A stretch of 33,807 nucleotides of DNA from contig JAFEGK010000013.1 in assembly GCA_018239985.1 (NCBI GenBank), positions 43,592 to 77,398 on the forward strand. The letters run 5' to 3'. Below are positions 15,501-23,400 of this stretch, piece after piece (positions within the stretch are counted from its first letter, which is position 1; each line of letters opens with the position of its first letter). Origin of the DNA: Verrucomicrobiota bacterium (lineage in GTDB: Bacteria; Chlamydiota; Chlamydiia; Chlamydiales; Rhabdochlamydiaceae). The position numbers and the translations under genes are program-made. The notes beneath the pieces were generated by a model. The model saw only the letters and a program-made list of their open reading frames with translations. It was not told the origin of the DNA and ran no database searches.

Positions 15501-16642
15501 TGGCTCTGCAACTGCAAAAACTTCAAAGCGCCTTAAAAGAGCTGCAGCTGATCCCTCTATGGGCATCGGCTCCACTTTTTCCTTGGAAGATTTTTTCCGC
15601 TGAGCTATCGAAGGCACTCGACCTAAAAGAGCTCGAAATCACCCATCATAAAACTGAGTGGCTAAGTGGGGAAAACTCGACAGCAGGGATGGGAACTCAT
15701 CCGATTGTCCAAGCCATTAGCCTTTCGCCCATCCACGGCAATTTTTTCTGGATCATGCCTCAGAAAAGTCGAGACACTCTGATCCAGTTTCTTTTGACCA
15801 AAGATGAATCAAATAAAGGGTTTTCCGATCAGCCTCTGCAAGAAGGATTCTATCAGTATATCCTCCTTAATGTTCTTTCGATCTTCAATAGCAAGGGCTT
15901 TTATGGGGATATCGTCGCCTCCCTCTCGGAAGAGAGCGAGCTTCCCATGGAGGGGGGACTGGCCATCGACGTCTCAATCAAACGGGGTTCCGCCTCCCTC
16001 TGGGGAAGGATCCTCTGCCCGAAGGAAACCCATGCCAGCTTCAACTCTCATTTTGCGATGCAAAAACCACCCCTGCTCTCCGATCCTAAACTGGCCCACA
16101 TTCCGCTGCCCCTCCAAGTAGAAATCGGCACGACCTCCCTGAGCGCCTCCGAATGGAAAAAACTCCGGCAGGGGGATCTGCTGCTGCTCGATCGTTGCTC
16201 ATATGATCTCAATCACCACCGCGGCAATGGGAGCCTAACTCTTGGCACCACACCCCTCTTTGATATCCGAATCAAAGAAAACGAAGTGAAAATATTAGAA
16301 TATGCCCTTTTCCTGGAGGAGACCCCCATGACAAATAACGAGGATGAAGATCTCTCAAGAATGGATGAAGAGAAACACCTTTGGTCAGCTGACGAAAATG
16401 AAGAGAAAACTGAAGAGTTGCTCTCCAGCAAAAAAATCCCTCTTACAATCGTCGTCGAAGCAGGCCGACTCCATATGCCTCTTGACCAGGTGACCAAACT
16501 CAAACCAGGCAATGTGCTCGACCTGAAACTTGCCCCCCTTCCTAACGTCCACCTCACGATCGGTGGCAAACGGGTTGCTAAAGGGGAACTGGTCCAACTT
16601 GGAGATGCGCTTGGTGTCAGAATCCTCCAGCTAGGGGACTAA
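15500..16642 (+). CDS. sctQ: SctQ/CdsQ cytosolic sorting-platform protein
   Basis: Forms the cytosolic sorting platform (C-ring) that queues chaperone-effector complexes. The 380 residues are close to Chlamydia CdsQ (about 373). The C-terminal SpoA/FliN domain is clear at about 312-378 (IPLTIVVEAGRLHMPLDQV, LKPGNVLDL, VHLTIGGKRVAKGELVQLGDALGVRI). A first, weaker SpoA-like region lies at about 195-265 (QVEIGTTSLSASEWKKLRQGDLLLLDR). An acidic linker (277-310) separates them. The linker begins at an internal ATG with an excellent ribosome-binding site, so a separate C-terminal product is likely. The start overlaps the preceding stop (TAATG). Confidence 0.93.
   Translation: MALQLQKLQSALKELQLIPLWASAPLFPWKIFSAELSKALDLKELEITHHKTEWLSGENSTAGMGTHPIVQAISLSPIHGNFFWIMPQKSRDTLIQFLLTKDESNKGFSDQPLQEGFYQYILLNVLSIFNSKGFYGDIVASLSEESELPMEGGLAIDVSIKRGSASLWGRILCPKETHASFNSHFAMQKPPLLSDPKLAHIPLPLQVEIGTTSLSASEWKKLRQGDLLLLDRCSYDLNHHRGNGSLTLGTTPLFDIRIKENEVKILEYALFLEETPMTNNEDEDLSRMDEEKHLWSADENEEKTEELLSSKKIPLTIVVEAGRLHMPLDQVTKLKPGNVLDLKLAPLPNVHLTIGGKRVAKGELVQLGDALGVRILQLGD
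16328..16642 (+). CDS. Predicted internal-start product SctQ-C
   Basis: In-frame ATG at residue 277 of SctQ is preceded by GGAGGAG (16315-16321) with a six-base spacer, the best ribosome-binding site in the operon and much stronger than that of sctQ itself. Translation from here gives 104 residues: a 35-residue acidic linker and the complete C-terminal SpoA domain. Established work on YscQ, SsaQ and SpaO shows that internal initiation makes such a SpoA-only subunit, which assembles with full-length protein. The match in placement is strong, but the product is predicted only. Confidence 0.65.
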   Translation: MTNNEDEDLSRMDEEKHLWSADENEEKTEELLSSKKIPLTIVVEAGRLHMPLDQVTKLKPGNVLDLKLAPLPNVHLTIGGKRVAKGELVQLGDALGVRILQLGD

Positions 16643-16643
16643 T

Positions 16644-18224
16644 ATGGCAGGCGGCGAGAAGAAATTCTACCAGCAGAAAACCCTCCCCTCGCTCGTCGAC
16701 GAAGGGCCCGTCGAAATCCCTGAGAAAATTGGCCCTTACCGCGTTGAAACCCTCCTGGCCAAAGGGGGGATGAGCCTCCTCTACCTCGGTTTTGACCCCC
16801 AGACTAAAGAGCCGAGGGTCATCAAAGTCCTCTCCCCTGCCTATCTCAACCACCCAGAAATGATCGACCATTTTCTCTGGGAAGCCAAAATCATCGGCAT
16901 GGCCGACCACCCCAACATCGTCAAACTCTACGAATATGGGAAATGGGAGGGGGGCCTCTATATTGCGATGGAATTCATCAGAGGTGTCTCCTTAAGTCAA
17001 TTTTTGATGCAGCAATCGTTCTCTCTCAAACGGTGCCTTTCGATCTTGCTCCAAGTGGCCTACGCCCTTAGCCACCTCCACACCCATGGAGTCATCCATC
17101 GTGATCTCAAACCTGAAAATATCCTCATCTCCCAAGATGGGGAAGTCAAAGTGATCGATTTTGGCATCGCACAGCTCCATGAAGACAATGGCCCCAAATC
17201 AACCCGCCAAGTGATGGGGACACCCAACTACATGGCCCCCGAACAAAAAGAACATGCTGCCAACGCTACATTTGTCTCAGACATCTACTCCCTTGGAGTG
17301 ATCAGTTATGAGTTGATCCTTGGCAAACTCAGCTACGGAGTGATCAGCCTCGCTCTGCTGCCTCCAGGCATGCAAAAGATCATCGGCAAAGCGATCGCCA
17401 TATCCCCCAAAGAGCGGTACCAAGATATCGTCGACTTCATTACCGACCTCACCGCGTACGCCAAATCGCCCGAACTTAATAAAGAGCGGCCCACAACAGA
17501 CCAGGTGATTGAGCTGATGGAAATAGTCCAGCGAGGCGAACAGGCCCTTTCCACCTTTGAAAGACCCACTTGGCCCCAATTTGACATTGGCATCGCCAAA
17601 GAGAGGACCCCCGAACAAGTGGGCCTCTACATCGATTTCTTCAAGTTCTCCAACAACACCGAAGCCGTGATCCTCGCCCACACCACCTCCAGCCGCATTT
17701 CTAGCTCTATCCACATTGCAGTACTCCGTGGGATGATCAAAAGCCTTATAAATCCTTATCTGACAAGCAATATCGCCTTCGATCCGACCGAGTTTGCCAC
17801 CACCCTCAACACCCTTATTTACCAAGACAAATTGCAAGAGAGCTTCAGTCTAAGCATCCTCAAATTGATCCCCTATAATGACACCCTCTCACTCCTCTGC
17901 TGCGGCCCAAGCGTCCCCTTGCTCCACGTCCCCCAAGGGAGCAATTCCCCCCGGACAATCCACTCTGAAAATCGGCTAATTGGCGAAAATATGAACGCCT
18001 CCTTCGCCGAAACAGTCGACACCTTTAACGATGGCGATCTCTTGCTACTTACCAATTTACCCAAAGAGCCCTTCGAAAAGCCGCTCTTGCATACACTCAG
18101 CAAGAACGTCCTCCTCTCTCCCCACCGCCTCTGCGACGTAACCCTGGAGGCAGCTGCAGCGCAGGAATCGTACGCTCATCTGCGACACCCTAAAGTCGTT
18201 GTGACATTGCAGCGCATCTCGTAG
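16644..18224 (+). CDS. pkn5: Pkn5-like Ser/Thr kinase fused to a degenerate SpoIIE/PP2C-like domain
   Basis: A 526-residue protein in the place of Chlamydia Pkn5 (CT673). The kinase domain (about 28-275) has a glycine-rich loop (AKGGMSLLY, 39-47), the invariant Lys61 (VIK), candidate Glu80, HRDLKPEN (152-159), DFG (172-174), APE (198-200), the SDIYSLG aspartate (213) and an ER(Y) arginine. All catalytic residues are therefore present. The C-terminal region (about 315-475) follows the order of SpoIIE/RsbU PP2C-like phosphatases: an IDFFKF strand, HIAVLRGMIKSLI helix, LNTLIYQD helix, SLSILKLIP, LSLLCCGPSVPLL and DGDLLLLTNL. The metal-binding Asp of both GDVSGHG and TDG motifs is missing. No transmembrane segment is seen. 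The start is one base after the sctQ stop. CdsD FHA domains are plausible targets. Confidence 0.9.
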   Translation: MAGGEKKFYQQKTLPSLVDEGPVEIPEKIGPYRVETLLAKGGMSLLYLGFDPQTKEPRVIKVLSPAYLNHPEMIDHFLWEAKIIGMADHPNIVKLYEYGKWEGGLYIAMEFIRGVSLSQFLMQQSFSLKRCLSILLQVAYALSHLHTHGVIHRDLKPENILISQDGEVKVIDFGIAQLHEDNGPKSTRQVMGTPNYMAPEQKEHAANATFVSDIYSLGVISYELILGKLSYGVISLALLPPGMQKIIGKAIAISPKERYQDIVDFITDLTAYAKSPELNKERPTTDQVIELMEIVQRGEQALSTFERPTWPQFDIGIAKERTPEQVGLYIDFFKFSNNTEAVILAHTTSSRISSSIHIAVLRGMIKSLINPYLTSNIAFDPTEFATTLNTLIYQDKLQESFSLSILKLIPYNDTLSLLCCGPSVPLLHVPQGSNSPRTIHSENRLIGENMNASFAETVDTFNDGDLLLLTNLPKEPFEKPLLHTLSKNVLLSPHRLCDVTLEAAAAQESYAHLRHPKVVVTLQRIS

Positions 18225-18229
18225 TGAAA

Positions 18230-18310
18230 CCCAGGCCTTAAGGCCTGGGATTATGTCGGATTGGCCGAGCTTCGTATTCGGCCCACCTTATTCTCGGGAG
18301 AAGGATAAAT
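18230..18310. repeat. Dispersed hairpin repeat, copy 2
   Basis: A perfect 20-bp palindrome centred on GGCCTTAAGGCC (18230-18249) is followed by the stem-loop GGCCGAG-CTTCGTA-TTCGGCC (18263-18283), then CCACCTTATT and GAGAAGGAT. It corresponds module by module to 108-213. It fills the gap between the convergent kinase gene (plus) and the small secreted-protein gene (minus), where a bidirectional terminator or insulator would be expected. No strong T-run follows on the plus strand. Confidence 0.7.
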
Positions 18311-18319
18311 TTGCCAATC

Positions 18320-18781
18320 TTATGATTTTATTCTGAATTTCTTGGTGCTCTCTAAAGCACCGTTAATTGAGATTTCAACTTGATAAGTTCCAACTGGAAA
18401 GGATTCTGTAGGCTTTAGAGTAAAATCAATATTTCTAGTCCCCTCGACTGTGATATCTATCGTCAAAATCTCTGAATCAGGTTCACCTGCATCTCCAATA
18501 TCGACTGCAACCCATGTTGCGCTCACCTTCGTATCAGGGGGAGCATCAGCAACCTTCACAACAGCGTGAATGGTATCAGTAGGTTTGAAAATGTCAGTGC
18601 GGTTCACAGGCTCTGCCTCTTCACCCTTTACTCCCAAAGCCATCGTAATTGATTTGACTTTAGCAACAGATTCTGACCTAGTTTTTTGAATATAATTCTC
18701 TTTTGCCCAAGTTGCAGAATTGATAGCGCATAGGGTAAAAACTGAAAAAACAATAGTTTTTGAAAGTAACATAAATTGCAT
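18320..18781 (-). CDS. Small secreted beta-sandwich protein
   Basis: Function unknown. The start at 18781 (MQFMLLSKTIVFSVFTLCAINSA) is chosen because AAGAGG lies five bases upstream and it begins a clear Sec signal peptide, probably cleaved after SATWA. A longer frame from 18877 lacks these features. The mature part, about 125 residues, looks like one immunoglobulin-like beta-sandwich: alternating strands such as TIHAVVKVADAPPDTKVSATWVAVDIG, DITVEGTRNIDFTLKP and FPVGTYQVEISINGALESTKKFRI. The end pattern G-Y-V-I-NG-L---F resembles small Ig-like periplasmic or surface domains. It is convergent to the T3S operon and separated by the hairpin repeat. Its AT-rich upstream region has only a weak promoter candidate. 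Confidence 0.7.
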   Translation of the reverse strand: MQFMLLSKTIVFSVFTLCAINSATWAKENYIQKTRSESVAKVKSITMALGVKGEEAEPVNRTDIFKPTDTIHAVVKVADAPPDTKVSATWVAVDIGDAGEPDSEILTIDITVEGTRNIDFTLKPTESFPVGTYQVEISINGALESTKKFRIKS

Positions 18782-18957
18782 ATAGCCTCTTAAAGGTGGA
18801 GTTGTTGTACAAATATAACGAAAATGTTTCAAAAGTTGAAAATTTTGCAAAAAAAGTCGCAAAAAACAATACCTCAACTTGTTTTGTTGTATAGCCGATC
18901 ACTAATTATTTGGAGAAGTATTACTTTTTGGTTCGATGAGGCCTCAACTGGGAAATA

Positions 18958-19127
18958 TATTAACCCGAGCCTCAAATAGGTGACACTATGCGCCAGCGAG
19001 GCAAAGCCAGATCAAAGCGCAGCGGTTCGAATGAGGAGCCCATAGTAGAACTATGGGCGACGAAAGAGAATTGATATGGCGCAGCCGCAGCAAGCAGATT
19101 GTCACCTATTTGAGGCTCGGGTTAATA
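18958..19127. mobile_element. MITE-like element with perfect 28-bp terminal inverted repeats
   Basis: The ends 18958-18985 and 19100-19127 are perfect 28-bp inverted repeats (TATTAACCCGAGCC... inward). The direct triplet ATA flanks both sides (18955-18957 and 19128-19130), consistent with a 3-bp target duplication. The 170-bp element encodes nothing. It has subterminal inverted GCGCCA/TGGCGC and a central hairpin GCCCATAG-TAGAA-CTATGGGC (19038-19058). This is the form of a non-autonomous miniature inverted-repeat transposable element. It occupies most of the 344-base gap between 18782 and 19226; the rest is AT-rich upstream DNA of the divergent genes. Confidence 0.8.
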
Positions 19128-19168
19128 ATACTTCCGTTTGCCTTTGAAACGGAACGGGTATAGGCTCA

Positions 19169-19197
19169 TTGACTTCACTTCCCCTGTTGTATATATT
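19169..19197 (+). promoter_or_regulatory. Promoter of the acyltransferase/autotransporter genes
   Basis: TTGACT (19169-19174), a 17-base spacer, then TATATT (19192-19197): five of six matches each. The RNA start would be near 19204, giving a leader of about 22 bases with CCGGAG before the ATG at 19226. No other good promoter is seen before the two autotransporter genes, so they probably share it. It lies just downstream of the MITE-like element. Confidence 0.7.
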
Positions 19198-19225
19198 ACT
19201 TGATCAATTAGTCCGGAGTTAAGCG

Positions 19226-20458
19226 ATGGGTGTGCGTGCTTTAAATTTATTTGAAAAAAGTGAATTTCTTTTGGATTCTACTCCAAGTGGCACTCGCAAT
19301 TTCTGTGTGGTGGGCACTTATGAAGGAGATTTAGATAGCACGCTTGTGAACAGAGGGCTTTTCTATCTTCAAATCATGCACCCTCTGCTTCAGATGAGTC
19401 CCAATTCTGCTGAAAAAGTGTCTCATTTTGTTCGCTCACATGCGAGATGTCCGCTGCGGGAGGATCGTTATACGGGGCCGGACCAGTGGCGCGATGTGGT
19501 CAAGGATGAGGTGACCCGCCGGTTTAACAAGGTGGATGAGCCTCTTTGGCGTATCACTTTGCTCAAGGGGGAAGGTAAGGGGCAACTGATTGTCACATTT
19601 CATCATGCGATCGCCGATGGGGTCTGCGCCATGGAGGTGATGAATCACCTCTTTTCCATTCTGTCGTCTTTGAAGAAAGATGAGGTCCCAGATTTGGACG
19701 GTACGGGGGAGGGGATTCCAGATCTCACATCTCTCTACCGTTTATCACCTGCTCAGCCAACTATTCCTGCATCGCCATCTGTTAGAGTGAATCGTGGCTG
19801 TCATACCTCTTTTCTTCACGATATTATCCCTGCAGAAAATGTGGTGAAATGGACAAAAGACCAGAGGATCCGGATGAATGCGACTTTGCTCGCGGCCCTC
19901 GCGCTGGCTGTGCGGAAGGTGCTCAATCCAAAGTATTCCGATTTTTCTGCGATGACTGCTGTCAATTTCCGCAGCTCATTTTCGCCCCCGATTAGCAAGG
20001 AAACTTTGGGTGTGATGCGGACCGCCTTGTCGGATAAGATCTCTGTATCGAAAGAATCTGATTTAGCCGCTGTTGCCAGTACTCTCCATCAGGGGCTTTA
20101 CACGCAGCTGCAAAATGGGAAACATGTGGCCAACCTCAAACTGATAGAAGCCTTATTGGAAAAGGGCATTACGGGGCAAGAATTGCGTCGCAGGTCGCAA
20201 TTTCCTAAGAATGGGGTTTGTGTGACGAATGTGGGGAATCTCGAATTTTCTGGGGATTATGGGAATCTTACCCTAAACGATCTGTTTGTGTGTGCCAATG
20301 CTGTCCCTTTTCTGCAAAATGGAAATAACTTTATCTTAGCAACGGCCTCTTTTCGAGGAAAGCTCTCTATGTCTCTATGGTATTCCGAGGAGCTCGTAAA
20401 GGAAAGTGATGCCAAAGCTGTCTTAGAAGAGCTAAAAGCTATTCTATCCTCTTTGTGA
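19226..20458 (+). CDS. Condensation-type (HHxxxDG) acyltransferase
   Basis: A 410-residue member of the CoA-dependent acyltransferase/condensation superfamily (chloramphenicol acetyltransferase fold; PapA5, wax-ester synthase and alcohol acetyltransferase relatives). The catalytic motif is HHAIADG (126-132), with His127 the expected general base. Length and two-lobe layout fit a free-standing acyltransferase such as PapA5. Other typical elements are EPLWRITLL before the motif, a FRSSFSPP-type channel motif near 250 and a GVCVTNVGNLEFSGDYG strand in the second lobe. No carrier-protein domain is present. The acyl donor and acceptor cannot be read. It is directly upstream of two large autotransporters, so surface lipid or glycolipid acylation is possible; that is inference. 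Confidence 0.8.
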   Translation: MGVRALNLFEKSEFLLDSTPSGTRNFCVVGTYEGDLDSTLVNRGLFYLQIMHPLLQMSPNSAEKVSHFVRSHARCPLREDRYTGPDQWRDVVKDEVTRRFNKVDEPLWRITLLKGEGKGQLIVTFHHAIADGVCAMEVMNHLFSILSSLKKDEVPDLDGTGEGIPDLTSLYRLSPAQPTIPASPSVRVNRGCHTSFLHDIIPAENVVKWTKDQRIRMNATLLAALALAVRKVLNPKYSDFSAMTAVNFRSSFSPPISKETLGVMRTALSDKISVSKESDLAAVASTLHQGLYTQLQNGKHVANLKLIEALLEKGITGQELRRRSQFPKNGVCVTNVGNLEFSGDYGNLTLNDLFVCANAVPFLQNGNNFILATASFRGKLSMSLWYSEELVKESDAKAVLEELKAILSSL

Positions 20459-20499
20459 AAAAGTGTTTATTCGCTAAGCTCCAAAATGGAGATAGTGTA

Positions 20500-23400
20500 A
20501 TGTCAGCAAGGAAATTTCTCAGCACATTGATTTTATTTTCTTCGTCGGCATTATTGGCGACTCAAACTGTGATTAGTGATACTGATCTCAATAATAAGAT
20601 CATCAATTTTGCCAATACCGGCGTCGACACAACGCTCAGTTTCCAAAATAACATCACGATTACTCCATCGATTGGAGCACTCCTCCGCCCGTTAAATACC
20701 AACACACCCCTCGGCGACTTTACCCCTGTGGCGAATGCGATCACGATCTTGGGAAATAACTTCACTTTGAATGGCTCCAATACTTTCCGTGGGTTCTTTG
20801 TTCAGGGTGGGACTGTGACGATTGAAAATCTCCGGTTTTCCAATGTGAGAGCCAAAGGAGGCGATGGAAGTATCGCGGCAGTTGGAGGTGGCGGCGGCGG
20901 CGGGGCCGGACTTGGCGGCGCTCTGTACGTCAGCAATGGGACTACGGTCATTTTAAACAATCCTTCGTTCTTAAATAGCAATGCTACAGGTGGCTCAGGT
21001 GGGACAACCGATGCCACAATCGCTTTGGGCGCTGGCGGCGGCGGCGGCGGTTTAACGGGCAATGGCGGCCTATCGCAAATTGGTTCTGACTCTGGCTCTG
21101 GCGGTGGGGGCTTCGCTTTCAATGGCGGAGGCGGCGCAAATTTTGATAATGGGCGCAACGCCGGCGGCGGCGGTGGTGTTGGCTCCGCAGGAGTAGACGC
21201 GAGTGCGACTCCGGCATCTGGCGGCGCCGGGGGAAATAATTTTATCGGCACGGGAGGTGGCGCCGGAGGTGCAGGGGGAATAGGGGGAAGTGGATCACCT
21301 GGTGCATCTGGGGCGGGTGGAGGTGGCGCTGGTTGGGCCACCGGTGCAAATGGCGGCAATGGAGGAAATGGGGGGCCTGGCGGCGGTGGCGGAGGCGGAA
21401 GCTTCTCGACCGAAGAGGGCTTTACTTCTGGTTTTGGAGGAAATGGGGGCCGATTTGGCGGAGGCGGTGGTGGTAGCGATGGAAATGGCGCCGGTGGCGT
21501 TGGCGGATTTGGCGCTGGGGGCGGCGGCGGCGGACTCAATTTTCCACAAGCTCCTGTAGCAAACGGTGGCGCTGGCGGATTCGGCGGCGGTGGCGGCGGC
21601 GGCGGGGCCACGGAAGAGGAGCCAAATCCAGGGGGCCTAGGAGGGGCTGGAGGATTCGGCGGCGGCAACGGCGGCAATGGGGGCAACGGCTTCACGGCAC
21701 CTGGAGGGGGTGGTGGCGGCGGCGCTGGATTCGGCGGAGCGATTTTTATAGAAAATGCAGGATCCGTGACCATCAATGGCTCGGCGACTTTTGAAGGCAA
21801 TACGGTCGTTGCAGGGGCTTCGGGGGGTAATGGCGCTGCAGCAGGAAGCGCAGCAGGCGCCGATATTTTCATGATGGGCGGCGCTGCGATCACATTCAAT
21901 CTCACAAGCGATGTCAATATCCCCAATCCGATAGCCTCAGATCAAGTGATTGCTGCCGGTGGGCTAACGAAGGCTGGTTGTGCGACGCTGAGGTTAAATG
22001 GAGCCAATACCTACACGGGAACGACTACGGTCAACGCTGGAACGCTGCGAATTGATGGTTCGGTTGTGACTAATATTCTCAACAATTCAACATTGACGGG
22101 CAATTTTTCAACTCCGGGAAGCATCACAAATAATGGGATCGTTTCTCCTGGCGCTGATGGTGTCGGTCAGATCACTGCTGCTAGCTTCACGAATGCTCCA
22201 GGAGGGACTCTCCTAATCACCCTCACCCCATTTGTCTCTCCAGGAACAGACGTTCTAAACGTTGGGACCGCTACTCTAGGTGGGACTTTAGAGCTCTTCC
22301 TCAACTCTGGCAACTACATCCGAGGGACCACCTATACTGTGGTCAATGGGCCAACAATCGGCACATTTAATACAATCGTCAAGACGGGCCCTGCAGCACC
22401 CTTTGTCAATCTGCAAGTTGACTACAGCAGCGTGGTCGTGACGATCTTAAACAGCCTTATTTTCGCTCACCAAACGATCAACCCTGGCATCCCAACAGCC
22501 GTTGCTAATTGCATCCAAAGGGCAGACCCTGTTGGGGGGACAGATTTTGGAAATATCGTGATCGGCCTTGGAGGGCTCACCAATAAGACACTCAACAATG
22601 TGCTCTATGCGATGTCGCCCGCAATTTACAGCTCTCTCGATTGGATCAACGCTCGGGACAATAGCCTCATCGCTAGAATACTCTCTGAGCGAGTTTTTGA
22701 ACTCCGTTGCAGCCGTTGCGAGCGATTCCATTTCTGGATCGATGGGTACGGCTCGGTAATGTTCAATCGGAAACATTCAAACAACTGGCCCTCGTACAGA
22801 AACGATGCTGCTGGTGGAATCGCCGGTTTTGACGTCAGCTTTGGCCGAGCACTCAATGTGGGGATCGCTGGAGGTTACACCCATGATTGGATCAATTGGA
22901 AAAATCATCTAGGGGGGGGCCATAAGAGGACCTACTACGGCGCGGCTTATGGTAGTTTCCAATGGAGCTGTCTCGATCTCGATTTTTCGGCAATCGGCGG
23001 AAAAAGCAACTACCGGCTCCATCGTGATGTCTCATTTCAAGAAAACTTCACCCAGACAAATTCTACGCCCAATCTTTGCGGCGGCACCCCTTCTATTAGC
23101 CAAACAATTGTAAACATCAACCTCAATAGGACAGCCCACAGACGCCCAGAAGGCCATTTTGGGACAGGTCATGTAGGACTTGCGTGGAAATGGAATTGGT
23201 GTAACAAAATCCTCAAACCTTACGCACTAGCCGACTATCACTATTTCCGCAGGGGCAAATTCACAGAACAAGGAGCTGGCAGCCTTAACCTCAATGTCCA
23301 AGCTCACAATCAGAATATGCTAAGGGGCGAAGCAGGGCTTATGCTTTATCGCGTTTGGGAAGACTGCGTCGTCTATTCTGCTCCATATATCTCTCTGAGC

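Noticed and set aside
19021-19045. tRNA T-loop-like GGTTCGAAT inside the MITE-like element
   Set aside because: The flanking five bases do not pair and no acceptor or anticodon stem is present, so it is not a tRNA or attachment site.
20455-20499. GTG start overlapping the acyltransferase stop, giving 15 extra residues on autotransporter 1
   Set aside because: No Shine-Dalgarno site precedes it. The ATG at 20500 has GGAGA and begins a normal signal peptide. The overlap makes it possible but less likely.
20802-21926. Long proline-rich open frame on the minus strand opposite the glycine block of autotransporter 1
   Set aside because: Antisense of GGC/GGA/GGT codons reads as Pro/Ala without stops. 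It has no ribosome-binding site, and the plus strand has a complete, paralogue-supported protein. The same applies to the minus-strand frame at 24536-25081.
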